Origin: Dyella japonica A8
GTDB taxonomy: Bacteria > Pseudomonadota > Gammaproteobacteria > Xanthomonadales > Rhodanobacteraceae
DNA length: 64,000 nt
Assembly (NCBI RefSeq): GCF_000725385.1
Contig: NZ_CP008884.1
Span: 1,178,001-1,242,000, forward strand
Direction of reading: 5' to 3'
Shown here piece by piece: positions 25,967-34,441 of the stretch. The notes under the pieces were generated by a model, which was given only the letters and a program-made list of their open reading frames with translations, searched no databases and was not told the origin of the DNA. The position numbers and the translations under genes are program-made. The stretch's first letter is position 1. Each line of letters starts with the position of its first letter.

Positions 25967-26047
25967 GTGGGAGCGCACCCTGTGCGCGACCGCGGACGGG
26001 CGGCGCCACCGCTCCGGTGGGTCGTCGCGCACAGGGTGCGCTCCCAC
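25967..26047. repeat. REP-type palindromic element, family A (copy 2, intact)
   Basis: GTGGGAGCGCACCCTGTGCG continues as CGAC and is mirrored exactly by GTCG plus CGCACAGGGTGCGCTCCCAC, separated by about 33 bp. Located between convergent coxC and the DUF2909 gene. Confidence 0.93.
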
Positions 26048-26145
26048 AGGGGTGTCGAAGCCTTGAAAGCGAAAGCCCGCCAATGGCGGGCCTTCGGGGA
26101 ACCGGATGTCGCAAGCGAGGCGCCAGCGACGGCGGGAAGCTACAA

Positions 26146-26361
26146 TTACTGGCCCACGCCGTGGGGGTGGAGCCAGCCCATCCAGATGCCCAGCACCACC
26201 ATCAGGATGAGCAGCACCGACAAACCGATGCGGCGCGTCAGCGCCCACACCGTGCGCTTGCTGCCTTCCTTGTCGGTCATCATGAAGTACAGGGCCTGAC
26301 CAAGATTGAACAGCACCACCAGCAGCAGAATCACCAGCGCATATTTGTAGATGGTTTCCAC
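26146..26361 (-). CDS. Twin transmembrane protein, DUF2909 family
   Basis: 71-residue protein with two TM helices (ALVILLLVVLFNLGQALYFMM and VLLILMVVLGIWMGWL) joined by a short charged loop (TDKEGSKRTVWALTRRIG). This is the DUF2909 pattern, a family regularly found beside surf1/coxC genes in gammaproteobacteria and presumed to help oxidase biogenesis. The GTG at 26361 (VETIYKYA) gives the usual family N-terminus and is chosen over an ATG at 26409 lacking a ribosome site. It diverges from surf1 with 59 bp between the start codons. Confidence 0.85.
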   Translation of the reverse strand: METIYKYALVILLLVVLFNLGQALYFMMTDKEGSKRTVWALTRRIGLSVLLILMVVLGIWMGWLHPHGVGQ

Positions 26362-26420
26362 GTGATAGGTCCGAACGTTTTTGACATCCGCAGTATAGCG
26401 GTCGTGCACGGTGCCACTGC

Positions 26421-27158
26421 GTGAAGTGGCTGCGCCGTCCGTCGTGGTTCGCGCTGCTGCTCACCGTGGCTGGCGCCTTGCTGTTCATACGCTTGGGCGT
26501 GTGGCAGCTGCATCGCGCGGACGAAAAGGAGCAGATTCTGCGACGGTATGCCACAGCGGAAACAGCGGCGGCGAGCGACTTTGCCGCAGTGGCCGCGAAT
26601 CCCCCCGTGGACGCGTTCGCGCGCGTCAACGTGCAGGGCGAATACCTGGCCGACCGCCTCTACCTGCTGGACAACCCCAGGCACGACCAGCGCGGTGGCG
26701 TGGAAGTCTATGCGCCTTTCCGTCCGCGCAACGGTGACCGGCTGCTGCTGGTGGACCTGGGTTTTCTCCCGGGCAACGGTACCGACCAGGCGCCGCAATT
26801 GCCGCCGCTGCCAACGGGTGCGCAGGATCTGCATGGGCTTTACGTGCCCGCGCCCGGCGTGGGGTTCGAGATGGGTGGCAACGCATTGGCGCGCCAGACG
26901 CGCTGGCCCAAGACCACCGTGTACCTCGACCTGCCGCAGGTTGCCACCGATCTGGGCGGCGCGTTGTATCCGCAGGTGCTCACGCTTGATGCGGACCCTT
27001 CCTCCATCTACGTGCGCGAGCACACCATCGACTTCTCGGCGATGCCGCCGGCGCGTCATCGCGCCTACGCGTTCCAGTGGTTCACCTTCGCCGTGGCGGC
27101 GCTGGTGATCCTGCTGGTGCTGCATCGTCGCCGTCCTTCCCGACCAGGCAAGCCATGA
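26421..27158 (+). CDS. surf1: SURF1 family cytochrome oxidase assembly protein
   Basis: Inner-membrane factor that helps insert heme a into subunit I. The 245 residues have an N-terminal TM helix (FALLLTVAGALLFIRLGVWQLHRADEK, containing the family's G-x-WQ-RR-like core), a periplasmic domain with YLADRLYLLDNPRHDQRGGVEVYAPF and LLVDLGFLPGN, and a second TM helix near the end after HRAYAFQWFTFAVAAL, the conserved SURF1 C-terminal motif. The GTG at 26421 is the only reasonable start. Its last bases overlap the start codon of the next gene (ATGA). Confidence 0.94.
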   Translation: MKWLRRPSWFALLLTVAGALLFIRLGVWQLHRADEKEQILRRYATAETAAASDFAAVAANPPVDAFARVNVQGEYLADRLYLLDNPRHDQRGGVEVYAPFRPRNGDRLLLVDLGFLPGNGTDQAPQLPPLPTGAQDLHGLYVPAPGVGFEMGGNALARQTRWPKTTVYLDLPQVATDLGGALYPQVLTLDADPSSIYVREHTIDFSAMPPARHRAYAFQWFTFAVAALVILLVLHRRRPSRPGKP

Positions 27159-27724
27159 ACAAGCCCGATCCCGTCAAGCTGCGTGCAAGCCGCCTCAAAC
27201 TGCTGTCGATCATGCTGGTGTTCGCCGCGCCCATTGTCGCGGCGATATTGCTGACACTGTCGGGCTGGCAGCCGGAGGGCAAGGCCAATGGCCAGCCCGT
27301 GGCGCCCCAACGGAACTTCGCCGCCGAACAGGTGCCGGTGTCCCTCACCAATGGCGACACCTGGGCGTGGCGGGCCAGCGAGCCGCAGCTCACCCTGGTC
27401 GCGCTGGCCGGTCCCGACTGCGCGAAACAGTGCCTGGACGTGCTCACCAAGATGGCTGCCGCGCGCATCACGCTCAACCAGAACGCCTCGCGCCTGCGCC
27501 TGCTCTATGTGGGCAAGCCGCCGGCCGACGCCGCTGCCAGTGGCATGACCGGCTACTGGAAGCTGGGCCAGGATGCGATGGGAGCGCTCGCACCGTTCAC
27601 GCCGACCACGCCCGATACGGTGAGCGCGCTGCTGGTTGAATCCGACGGTACCGCCTTGTCGTTCTATCCTGCGGGCTTCGACGCCACCGGCCTGCGCAAG
27701 GATCTTCAGAAGGTGATTCGCTGA
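27155..27724 (+). CDS. SCO1-like membrane-anchored protein with CX3C motif, in heme A/oxidase assembly cluster
   Basis: 189-residue protein with one N-terminal TM helix (LLSIMLVFAAPIVAAILLTL) and a periplasmic domain of probable thioredoxin-like fold. Within LTLVALAGPDCAKQCLDVL it carries Cys89-x3-Cys93, the spacing of the SCO1/PrrC copper site (CPDxCP). SCO proteins also need a distal His ligand; I find no His anywhere in this protein, so if it binds copper the site is incomplete. The gene overlaps surf1 by 4 bp and ctaA by 1 bp, so it is translationally coupled. A comparable uncharacterised protein occurs at this position in other gammaproteobacteria. Role in CuA assembly is inferred from context. 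Confidence 0.75.
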   Translation: MNKPDPVKLRASRLKLLSIMLVFAAPIVAAILLTLSGWQPEGKANGQPVAPQRNFAAEQVPVSLTNGDTWAWRASEPQLTLVALAGPDCAKQCLDVLTKMAAARITLNQNASRLRLLYVGKPPADAAASGMTGYWKLGQDAMGALAPFTPTTPDTVSALLVESDGTALSFYPAGFDATGLRKDLQKVIR

Positions 27725-28890
27725 TGACCGTTCGTTCCCCCAGGGTGCTGCGCGGCCTCGCGCTGCTTGCCGCCGTGTTCGCATTCGGCGTGGTGATGTT
27801 CGGTGCGTTCGTGCGCCTCTCCAACGCCGGTCTTTCGTGCCCGGATTGGCCGACCTGCTATGGCCGCGCCACCTGGCCGGAACAGCAGCACGAGATCGCG
27901 CAGGCGAACCAGGCATTCCCGGACCGCCCCTATGAAACCCACAAGGCGTGGCGCGAGCAGGTGCATCGCTTCCTCGCGGGCACGCTCGGCACGCTGGTGT
28001 TCGCGCTGGCGCTGGGCGCCAGCTGGCGCCGCCCATGGGCACGTTACGCGGTGATCGTGGGCGCGGTCTGTGCGGCGGTGGGCGTGGGCATGTACATGAA
28101 GGGCGAGCACCACTGGTCGCTGCTGGTGTCGTTGGTAGCCATGGCCTTGCCCATCATCGCGGCCCTTGGCCTGGGCCGGCCCGGCGCGTGGCGCATCAGT
28201 GTGCTGGCGCTGGCCGTGGTGGTGTTCCAGGCGATGCTCGGCATGTGGACGGTGACGCTGCTGCTCAAACCCATTGTGGTCATGGGGCATCTGATGGGCG
28301 GCATCACCACCTTTGCCCTGTTGGCCTATGCGGCGTTGCGCTTTGCAGGCGTCGGTGCCAACGACGACCGTTACGCCGGCCTGCGCAAAGCGGTGGTGGT
28401 GGGCATAGTGCTGCTGCTGGCGCAGATCGCGCTGGGTGGCTGGACCTCGTCCAACTACGCGGCGCTCGCCTGCGGCACCGATTTTCCCAAGTGCCTGGGC
28501 CAATGGATGCCGGCTACCGATTTCCGCGAAGGTTTCGTGCTGTGGCGTGGTATCGGCGTGAACTACGAAGGCGGCGTGCTCGACATGGCGGCACGCAGCG
28601 CCATCCAGATCACCCATCGCCTCGGTGCACTGGTGGTGTTCTGCTATCTCGCCTGGCTGGCGCACCGCGTGTCGCGCCAAGGGCTGCGTTCGCTGGGCCT
28701 GGCGATGGCCGCGGTGCTGGTGGCGCAGGTACTGCTGGGCGTCAGCAACGTGCATTTCGGGCTGCCCCTGCCGGTGGCGACGGCGCACAATGGCGTGGCC
28801 GCCCTGCTGCTTTTCACCTTGCTGGCCACGCTGGCGCGTACGCAGAAGCGTCATGAAGACGCGATGTTTCTTTCCCACGGATACCGATGA
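27724..28890 (+). CDS. ctaA: Heme A synthase (COX15/CtaA)
   Basis: Oxidises the C8 methyl of heme O to the formyl of heme A in the inner membrane. The 388 residues have eight hydrophobic helices in two similar halves, opening with [25 protein letters not shown], which holds the family Cys pair, and [16 protein letters not shown] with a heme-ligand His. The second half repeats the pattern with [24 protein letters not shown] and [13 protein letters not shown], then [13 protein letters not shown]. The start codon overlaps the preceding TGA. The last codons overlap ctaB, so heme O and heme A synthases are translated from one message. Confidence 0.95.
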   Translation: MTVRSPRVLRGLALLAAVFAFGVVMFGAFVRLSNAGLSCPDWPTCYGRATWPEQQHEIAQANQAFPDRPYETHKAWREQVHRFLAGTLGTLVFALALGASWRRPWARYAVIVGAVCAAVGVGMYMKGEHHWSLLVSLVAMALPIIAALGLGRPGAWRISVLALAVVVFQAMLGMWTVTLLLKPIVVMGHLMGGITTFALLAYAALRFAGVGANDDRYAGLRKAVVVGIVLLLAQIALGGWTSSNYAALACGTDFPKCLGQWMPATDFREGFVLWRGIGVNYEGGVLDMAARSAIQITHRLGALVVFCYLAWLAHRVSRQGLRSLGLAMAAVLVAQVLLGVSNVHFGLPLPVATAHNGVAALLLFTLLATLARTQKRHEDAMFLSHGYR

Positions 28891-29801
28891 CGATGAGCAG
28901 CCGTTTCCATGAGTACCTGGAACTGACCAAGCCGCGCGTCGTGGCGCTGCTGGTGTTCTGCGCGGTCATCGGCATGTTCCTCGCCGTGCCCGGCCTGCCG
29001 CCGTGGCGTGCGCTGGTGTTCGGCACGCTGGGCATCTGGATGGCCTCGGGTTCCGCGGCGGCCTTCAACCACCTGATCGACCAGCGCATCGACAAGGTGA
29101 TGGCACGCACCGCGCATCGCCCGCTGGCTACGGGGCAGCTCACGCCGCGCCAGGTATTCACCTTCGCATTCACGTTGGGCGTGTTGTCGATGGTGGTGCT
29201 GGTGGTGCTGGTGAACCCGCTTACCGCGCTGCTCACCTTTGGTGGCCTGATCGGTTATGCGGTGATCTACACCGCGTATCTCAAGCGTGCGACACCACAG
29301 AACATCGTGATTGGCGGCCTGGCCGGCGCGATTCCGCCCGTGCTGGGCTGGACGGCCGTGACGGGTGAACTGCATCCGTTCGCGCTGCAGCTGTGCCTGA
29401 TCATTTTCGTGTGGACGCCGCCGCATTTCTGGGCACTGGCGATTTTCCGCCGCGATGATTACTCGCGTGCGCAGGTGCCGATGCTGCCGGTGACGCATGG
29501 CGTGGTGTTCACGCGCTGGCATGTGTTGTTCTACACGATCCTGCTGGTGCTGGTGACGTTGTTGCCGGCGCTGACGGGGTATAGCGGGATGGTGTACCTG
29601 GGCGGCGCTGCCGTGCTCGGGGCGGGCTTCCTTTATTACGCGGTTCGGCTGCTTAATCCGCCGGATGAGTTCTTCGCAATGAAGGTGTTCAACTATTCCA
29701 TCGTGTACCTGATGGCGCTGTTCGCGTTCCTGCTCGCGGACCATTGGCTGATGGAGCCACTGGTGCATCACCAGGGTGTGGTGTTCGAGCGCACGGTTTG
29801 A
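28887..29801 (+). CDS. ctaB: Protoheme IX farnesyltransferase (heme O synthase)
   Basis: UbiA-family membrane prenyltransferase that converts heme B to heme O. The 304 residues start [22 protein letters not shown], the standard family opening. They contain [23 protein letters not shown], the Asp-rich N-x2-x-D-x2-x-D substrate/Mg site, and [59 protein letters not shown] in the later conserved loop, with about nine TM helices. It overlaps ctaA by 4 bp. It is also called cyoE; the ctaB name is used because of the aa3 context. It is the last gene before a 1.2-kb gene-free region. Confidence 0.95.
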   Translation: MTMSSRFHEYLELTKPRVVALLVFCAVIGMFLAVPGLPPWRALVFGTLGIWMASGSAAAFNHLIDQRIDKVMARTAHRPLATGQLTPRQVFTFAFTLGVLSMVVLVVLVNPLTALLTFGGLIGYAVIYTAYLKRATPQNIVIGGLAGAIPPVLGWTAVTGELHPFALQLCLIIFVWTPPHFWALAIFRRDDYSRAQVPMLPVTHGVVFTRWHVLFYTILLVLVTLLPALTGYSGMVYLGGAAVLGAGFLYYAVRLLNPPDEFFAMKVFNYSIVYLMALFAFLLADHWLMEPLVHHQGVVFERTV

Positions 29802-30051
29802 TGCGGGTTTTCTCCTTCTCGCCCGCGGGGCATGCAGAGAGTGGGCTTGGGTGAAGGGGCCTTGGGGAGAGAGGATAGGGTTGAGGTGAGGTATGCAACC
29901 CGGCCTCACCGCCTCGTCCTTTAGCCGTCATCCCAGCGAAGGCTGGGATCCAGTGACTTTGCTCTTGGCCTTTGGTCGTCGTGATTCCGCGACCTGGCTC
30001 GCCAGCGGTGGGCTTCCGGCCTCCTGCCGGGGACCCGGTAGGTCAAAGGTC

Positions 30052-30106
30052 AAAAGCCAAAAGCCAAAGCTAAAAGCTAAAAGCTAAAAGCTAAAAGCTA
30101 AAAGCC
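30052..30106. repeat. Tandem heptamer array (TAAAAGC / CAAAAGC)
   Basis: Two CAAAAGC units, one shortened CAAAGC, five TAAAAGC units and a diverged last unit run without interruption. Such a short simple repeat in a GC-rich genome is prone to slippage. Confidence 0.85.
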
Positions 30107-30156
30107 GAAGCAAAAACCCGAGCCTTCGGCGGAGCATCCAACGAGGCGAGCCCCTT

Positions 30157-30237
30157 GTGGGAGCGCACCCTGTGCGCGACAGCGGCGTCTCGTAGTCACC
30201 GCTCCGTTAGGTTGTCGCGCACAGGGTGCGCTCCCAC
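30157..30237. repeat. REP-type palindromic element, family A (copy 3, intact)
   Basis: GTGGGAGCGCACCCTGTGCG (then CGAC) and its exact inverted copy ending GTGCGCTCCCAC, about 33 bp apart. Confidence 0.92.
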
Positions 30238-30453
30238 AGAAAAGAGAAAAGCGGGCGACCGTGCGGGTTCCATCAACGCCGAAGCGAAGCGAGGCGCCGC
30301 TTTAAGTCCTCATCGCCAAGGCGCGTTGCGAAGAGCTTGGAAGTACCCGCTGTGTAGAGGCGTAGGTAGCCAAGCAACAAACTGCCTCGAGCGTTCGGGC
30401 TTATCCCCACGAATTGCTGCCAGCTCTGGCTCTCAAGGCCATTTTCTTTGGGT

Positions 30454-30485
30454 TACTTTTCTTTTGGGCCAGCAAAAGAAAAGTG
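30454..30485. repeat. A/T-rich inverted repeat
   Basis: ACTTTTCTTTTG and CAAAAGAAAAGT are perfect 12-bp complements around a GGGCCAG-like loop. Unlike the GC-rich REPs here; similar hairpins with GGTTACTTTTCTTT occur as dispersed repeats in related genomes (from memory). Confidence 0.75.
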
Positions 30486-30779
30486 ACTCGGCCTTCGGCA
30501 GAAGGTCGAAACGCCCGCTGCGTAAGCGGCCCGATCGCGGGAAGGCCTGAGGCGATAACCAGGCGCAAAGTCACTGGATCCCGGCCTGCGCCGGGATGAC
30601 GGGTAGGAAGGGTGCGGCAAGAGTACCTGGGGGAACAGCTCGCTAACGCCGCCGAAGGGCCGTCTCACGCACCTCTGGGTCCCGTGAAACCCCCGGGGCG
30701 GCCACCCCTACCTCCCCCACATCCCACCCCCTCCCCTGAACGCAGCAACTTCCGCCCAAAGAAAATCACCGTCACAGGG

Positions 30780-30808
30780 TTGACACTTCCGCACCGCAGC
30801 AAGACAAT
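30780..30808 (+). promoter_or_regulatory. Sigma-70-type promoter for the mgtA leader
   Basis: TTGACA at 30780-30785, a 17-bp spacer, and GACAAT at 30803-30808. The near-consensus -35 and ideal spacing predict a start near 30815. That would place a 5' leader of about 625 nt before mgtA, including the ORF at 31042. Confidence 0.65.
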
Positions 30809-31005
30809 CTGCGCGCCACCGGGCGCGGTTTGCCCATCAGTGGCCTCTGTCCTATCAACCCAAGGCATATGGACGTTTACCCTAGTCGCAACGTCGACAT
30901 CCGCGAGCATCGGGTGCCGGCATTGCATAACAAGCTGATCTGCTGCGGCGACCGCCTGCGGTCGGCTGGCGCTTTCCTCGACTAGGGAAGACCGGCCCAC
31001 CTCTG

Positions 31006-31023
31006 ACGGCGCCAAAGCGCCGT
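31006..31023 (+). promoter_or_regulatory. Hairpin just upstream of the mgtA-leader ORF
   Basis: ACGGCGC-CAAA-GCGCCGT is a perfect 7-bp stem that ends 5 bp before the GAGGAGAAAGG ribosome site of the leader ORF. It could modulate translation of that ORF. Confidence 0.5.
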
Positions 31024-31041
31024 TAACGAGGAGAAAGGGCC

Positions 31042-31272
31042 ATGAAGCTCCTTCGCGATTTCTTCCGTCTGCGTGTTGCCCGTCCGGGCCGCCGTGCGGA
31101 CTCCCGTTCCTGGACGATCACCGTGCCGGCTCCGCTGGCCCAGGTGCAGAGTGTCCCGTCGTCCGATACCCATCGCCTTTCCGACGCTCCGCGCGGCCTG
31201 CAGGTCGCCCGCCGGAAGGAACATGCCGCTCCGCAAGCACACCGTCATCTGCAACTGGTATCCAGTCACTGA
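31042..31272 (+). CDS. Putative leader peptide ORF upstream of mgtA (76 residues)
   Basis: Arg-rich ORF (MKLLRDFFRLRVARPGRRADSRSW...) with one of the best ribosome sites in the window, GAGGAGAAAGG, 6 bp before the ATG. It has no TM helix or recognisable domain; the later part looks random, so only its translation may matter. It lies between a good promoter and mgtA, 167 bp before the mgtA start. In enterobacteria mgtA is controlled by its leader RNA and the short mgtL ORF, so a comparable attenuator is possible. No homology to mgtL is visible. Confidence 0.45.
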   Translation: MKLLRDFFRLRVARPGRRADSRSWTITVPAPLAQVQSVPSSDTHRLSDAPRGLQVARRKEHAAPQAHRHLQLVSSH

Positions 31273-31439
31273 TGAACGCTTCGTCGCGCCAGGCGTTTCC
31301 CCGCAAGGGCTGGCCTCCGCCAGTCCCCTGGGCACGATTGCGACGAAGTCCGTAGTGCGGGTCTTGGCGTCACGCGCGGGTTGAACCCCGCCAGCTCGCT
31401 GGTCCGGCCTCTGATATACCGATTTCACGGAAGCGAGTC

Positions 31440-34109
31440 ATGTTGAAGCACTCCACCCAGACCGTCACCGGCAAGGCGGCCGGCACGAGCGCCGCCGCAC
31501 CGGTGCGCGTGGCCGTTGCGCAGGAGGCGTTCCGCCATAACGAGGCGCTGTACGCAGCCCTCGATACCAGCGCGGCCGGTCTCAACGAGGAGCAGATCTC
31601 CGAGCGTCTGGATCGCGACGGCCTCAACGAGGTCTCGCACGAGAAGCCGCCGCACTGGTCGGTGCAGCTGCTCAAGGCGTTCAAGAACCCGTTCATCATC
31701 GTGCTGCTGGTGCTGGCCGTCGTGCAGCTGGTGACCGATGGCTCGGATCTCACCGGCCCGATCATCATCGCGGTGATGGTGGGCATCAGCGTGCTGCTGA
31801 GCTTTACCCAGGAGTACCGCTCGTCGAAGGCCGCCGAGAAGCTCAAGGCCATGGTGCGCAACACGGCCACCGTGACGCGCCGCGCGTCGGACGGTCACAG
31901 CGAGCGCATCGAAGTGCCGGTGGGCGAGCTGGTGGCGGGCGATATCGTGCATCTCGCCGCTGGCGACATGGTGCCGGCCGACCTGCGGCTGGTTTCGGCG
32001 AAGGATCTGTTCATCAGTCAGGCCATCCTCACCGGCGAATCGCTGCCGGTGGAAAAGTCTGCGCCCGCACACGTGCACAGCGGTGACGAACTGGACAGCG
32101 GCCAGCATGGCGACAACCCGCTGGACCTGCCGACCGTCTGCTACATGGGCACCAACGTGGTGAGCGGCACCGCCACCGCCGTGGTGGTGGGTACCGGCGC
32201 GCGCACCTACCTGGGCTCGCTGGCGCGAACCATCGTCGGTCAGCGCGTGCAGACCAGCTTCGACCGTGGCGTGAACAGCGTCAGCTGGCTGCTGATCCGC
32301 TTCATGGCGGTGATGGTGCCGATCGTCTTCATCATCAACGGCCTGGACAAGCACGACTGGCTGCAGGCGTTCCTGTTTGCGCTGTCGGTGGCCGTGGGCC
32401 TGACGCCGGAGATGCTGCCGCTGATCGTGACGGCGAACCTGGCCAAGGGCGCGTTGGCGATGTCCAGCCGCAAGGTGGTGGTGAAGCGCCTCAACGCAAT
32501 CCAGAACTTCGGCGCGATGGACGTGCTGTGCACCGACAAGACAGGCACCCTCACGCTGGACAAGATCGTGCTGGAGCGTCACCTCGACCTGTACGGCGAG
32601 GAATCGGACGAGGCACTGGAATACGGTTACCTCAACAGCCGTTTCCAGACGGGCCTGAAGAACCTGATGGACAAGGCGGTGCTGGAGCATCGCGACCTGG
32701 AGGAAACCGCTCAGCACTACCGCATCGTCGACGAGATCCCGTTCGACTTCCAGCGTCGCCGCATGTCGGTGGTGCTGGGTAACGGCGATGGCCACGAGTT
32801 GCTGGTGTGCAAGGGCGCGGTCGAGGAAATGCTGTCGATCTGCTCTTCTGCCCAGGCGGGTGACGAGATCCTGCCGATGACGGACGAGATGCGCGCCGAC
32901 ATCAAGGCGATGACGCGCGGCCTCAATGAGGATGGCCTGCGCGTGCTCGTGGTCGCCATCAAGCGCCAGCCGCCGGCCGGCCGCGCCTACGGCGTGGCGG
33001 ACGAGAGCAACCTGATCGCGGTGGGCTGCCTGGCCTTCCTTGATCCGCCGAAGGACAGCGCGGCCACGGCTATTGCAGCGCTGCACCACCATGGCGTCGA
33101 GGTGAAGGTGATCACCGGCGACAACGAGGCGGTGACGCGCAAGATCTGTCGCGAGGTGGGCCTGGATGTCGAGCACTCCGCACAGGGCAAGCACATCGAG
33201 CCACTGAGCGACGACGAACTGGACGAGCTGGTCAAGCGCACCACGGTGTTCGCCAAGATGTCGCCGCTGCAGAAGGCGCGCGTGGTGAAGTCGCTACAGC
33301 GCCAGGGCCACACCGTGGGCTTCCTGGGCGACGGCATCAACGACGCACCGGCGCTGCGCGAGGCCGACGTGGGCATTTCGGTGGATACCGCCACCGACAT
33401 CGCCAAGGAGTCGGCGGACATCATCCTGCTCGAAAAGAACCTGATGGTGCTGGAAGAGGGTGTCATCGAAGGTCGTATCACCTTCGGCAACATCATCAAG
33501 TACATCAAGATGACCGCCAGCTCCAACTTCGGCAACATGTTCTCGGTGCTGATCGCGAGCGCGTTCCTGCCGTTCCTGCCGATGCTGCCGCTGCAGATCC
33601 TGGTGCTGAACCTGCTGTACGACATCTCGCAGCTGTCGATTCCGTTCGACCGCATGGACGACGAATACCTGCGCAAGCCGCGCAAGTGGGACGCCAGCGA
33701 CATCGGCCGTTTCATGGTGTGGATCGGCCCGGTCAGCTCGATCTTCGACATCACCACGTTCCTGCTGTTGTGGTACCTGTTCGGGGCGAACTCGCCGGAA
33801 CACCAGTCGTTCTTCCAGTCCGGCTGGTTCATCGAGAGCCTGCTCACGCAGACGTTGATCGTGCACATGATCCGCACGCGCAAGATCCCGTTCGTGCAGA
33901 GCATCGCCTCGGCGCCGGTGCTGGCGCTGACCACGGCCATCATCATCATCGGCATGCTGGTGCCGTACTCGGGCCTGGGCGAGAAGATCGGCATGATGCC
34001 GATGCCGGGCGTGTACTTCGGCTGGCTGGCCGCGACGGTGCTGACGTACTGCGTACTGACCCAGTTGATGAAGCTGGTGTATATCCGGCGGTACGGGCGC
34101 TGGTTGTAA
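31440..34109 (+). CDS. mgtA: Magnesium-translocating P-type ATPase
   Basis: P3B-type ATPase importing Mg2+ across the inner membrane. The 889 residues show the actuator-domain motif LTGESLPVEK, the phosphorylation site CTDKTGTLT with Asp366, the hinge GDGINDAPALREADVGISVDTATDIAKESADIILLEKNL, and a C-terminal six-helix block beginning NIIKYIKMTASSNFGNMFSVL and LQILVLNLLYDISQLSIPFDRMD, which is MgtA/MgtB-specific. GGAAGCGAG precedes the ATG. It is a single gene without mgtC or a linked PhoPQ; the long leader upstream is the probable control element. Two family-B repeat arms follow. Confidence 0.97.
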   Translation: MLKHSTQTVTGKAAGTSAAAPVRVAVAQEAFRHNEALYAALDTSAAGLNEEQISERLDRDGLNEVSHEKPPHWSVQLLKAFKNPFIIVLLVLAVVQLVTDGSDLTGPIIIAVMVGISVLLSFTQEYRSSKAAEKLKAMVRNTATVTRRASDGHSERIEVPVGELVAGDIVHLAAGDMVPADLRLVSAKDLFISQAILTGESLPVEKSAPAHVHSGDELDSGQHGDNPLDLPTVCYMGTNVVSGTATAVVVGTGARTYLGSLARTIVGQRVQTSFDRGVNSVSWLLIRFMAVMVPIVFIINGLDKHDWLQAFLFALSVAVGLTPEMLPLIVTANLAKGALAMSSRKVVVKRLNAIQNFGAMDVLCTDKTGTLTLDKIVLERHLDLYGEESDEALEYGYLNSRFQTGLKNLMDKAVLEHRDLEETAQHYRIVDEIPFDFQRRRMSVVLGNGDGHELLVCKGAVEEMLSICSSAQAGDEILPMTDEMRADIKAMTRGLNEDGLRVLVVAIKRQPPAGRAYGVADESNLIAVGCLAFLDPPKDSAATAIAALHHHGVEVKVITGDNEAVTRKICREVGLDVEHSAQGKHIEPLSDDELDELVKRTTVFAKMSPLQKARVVKSLQRQGHTVGFLGDGINDAPALREADVGISVDTATDIAKESADIILLEKNLMVLEEGVIEGRITFGNIIKYIKMTASSNFGNMFSVLIASAFLPFLPMLPLQILVLNLLYDISQLSIPFDRMDDEYLRKPRKWDASDIGRFMVWIGPVSSIFDITTFLLLWYLFGANSPEHQSFFQSGWFIESLLTQTLIVHMIRTRKIPFVQSIASAPVLALTTAIIIIGMLVPYSGLGEKIGMMPMPGVYFGWLAATVLTYCVLTQLMKLVYIRRYGRWL

Positions 34110-34160
34110 GGGGGTTGCGGCGGCCGCCCTGGAGTGGAGGCCGCCTTAGTCCACACTGCT

Positions 34161-34292
34161 CGTCATTCCGGCGTAGGCCGGAATCCAGTAGCGGCAAGGT
34201 GCGGTTGTCGCACCGGTCCGCATCCAAGGCTTGGGGCTAGCGTCGAAAATCGCTTGCCCCGCTACTGGATTCCGGCCTTCGCCGGAATGACG
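34161..34292. repeat. REP-type palindromic element, family B variant (pair)
   Basis: CGTCATTCCGGCGTAGGCCG continues as GAATCCAGTAGCGG and is mirrored by CCGCTACTGGATTCCGGCCT followed by TCGCCGGAATGACG, about 60 bp apart. Between mgtA and the Na/Pi cotransporter gene. Confidence 0.88.
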
Positions 34293-34441
34293 GCTAAAGT
34301 CGCCGCGCATCGATCGGCATCACTGCGCCGCATCAAAATAATTGGGGTCGCCATCATGGCGTTCCATCCGTTCCAAAGACTCTCGCAAGGGAGTGCGTGG
34401 ATGCTGCCTGCATCCCGTTTGTCCAAAAAGGAGGCCAAGCC

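Larger units (their letters stand above)
29802..30779. other. Gene-free, repeat-rich interval
   Basis: About 1 kb without a believable gene. It holds single family-B repeat arms at 29926-29958 (CGTCATCCCAGCGAAGGCTG) and 30571-30601 (CTGGATCCCGGCCTGCGCCG), a heptamer tandem array, an intact family-A palindrome, and a long A/T hairpin at 30454-30485. The open frames here (for example 30155-30550) run across those repeats and look non-coding. Confidence 0.75.

Noticed and set aside
30155-30938. Open frames in the ctaB-mgtA gap
   Set aside because: They translate palindromic repeats and lack ribosome sites; no conserved content visible.
31425-33194. 589-codon minus-strand frame over mgtA
   Set aside because: Antisense shadow of a P-type ATPase with all catalytic motifs.
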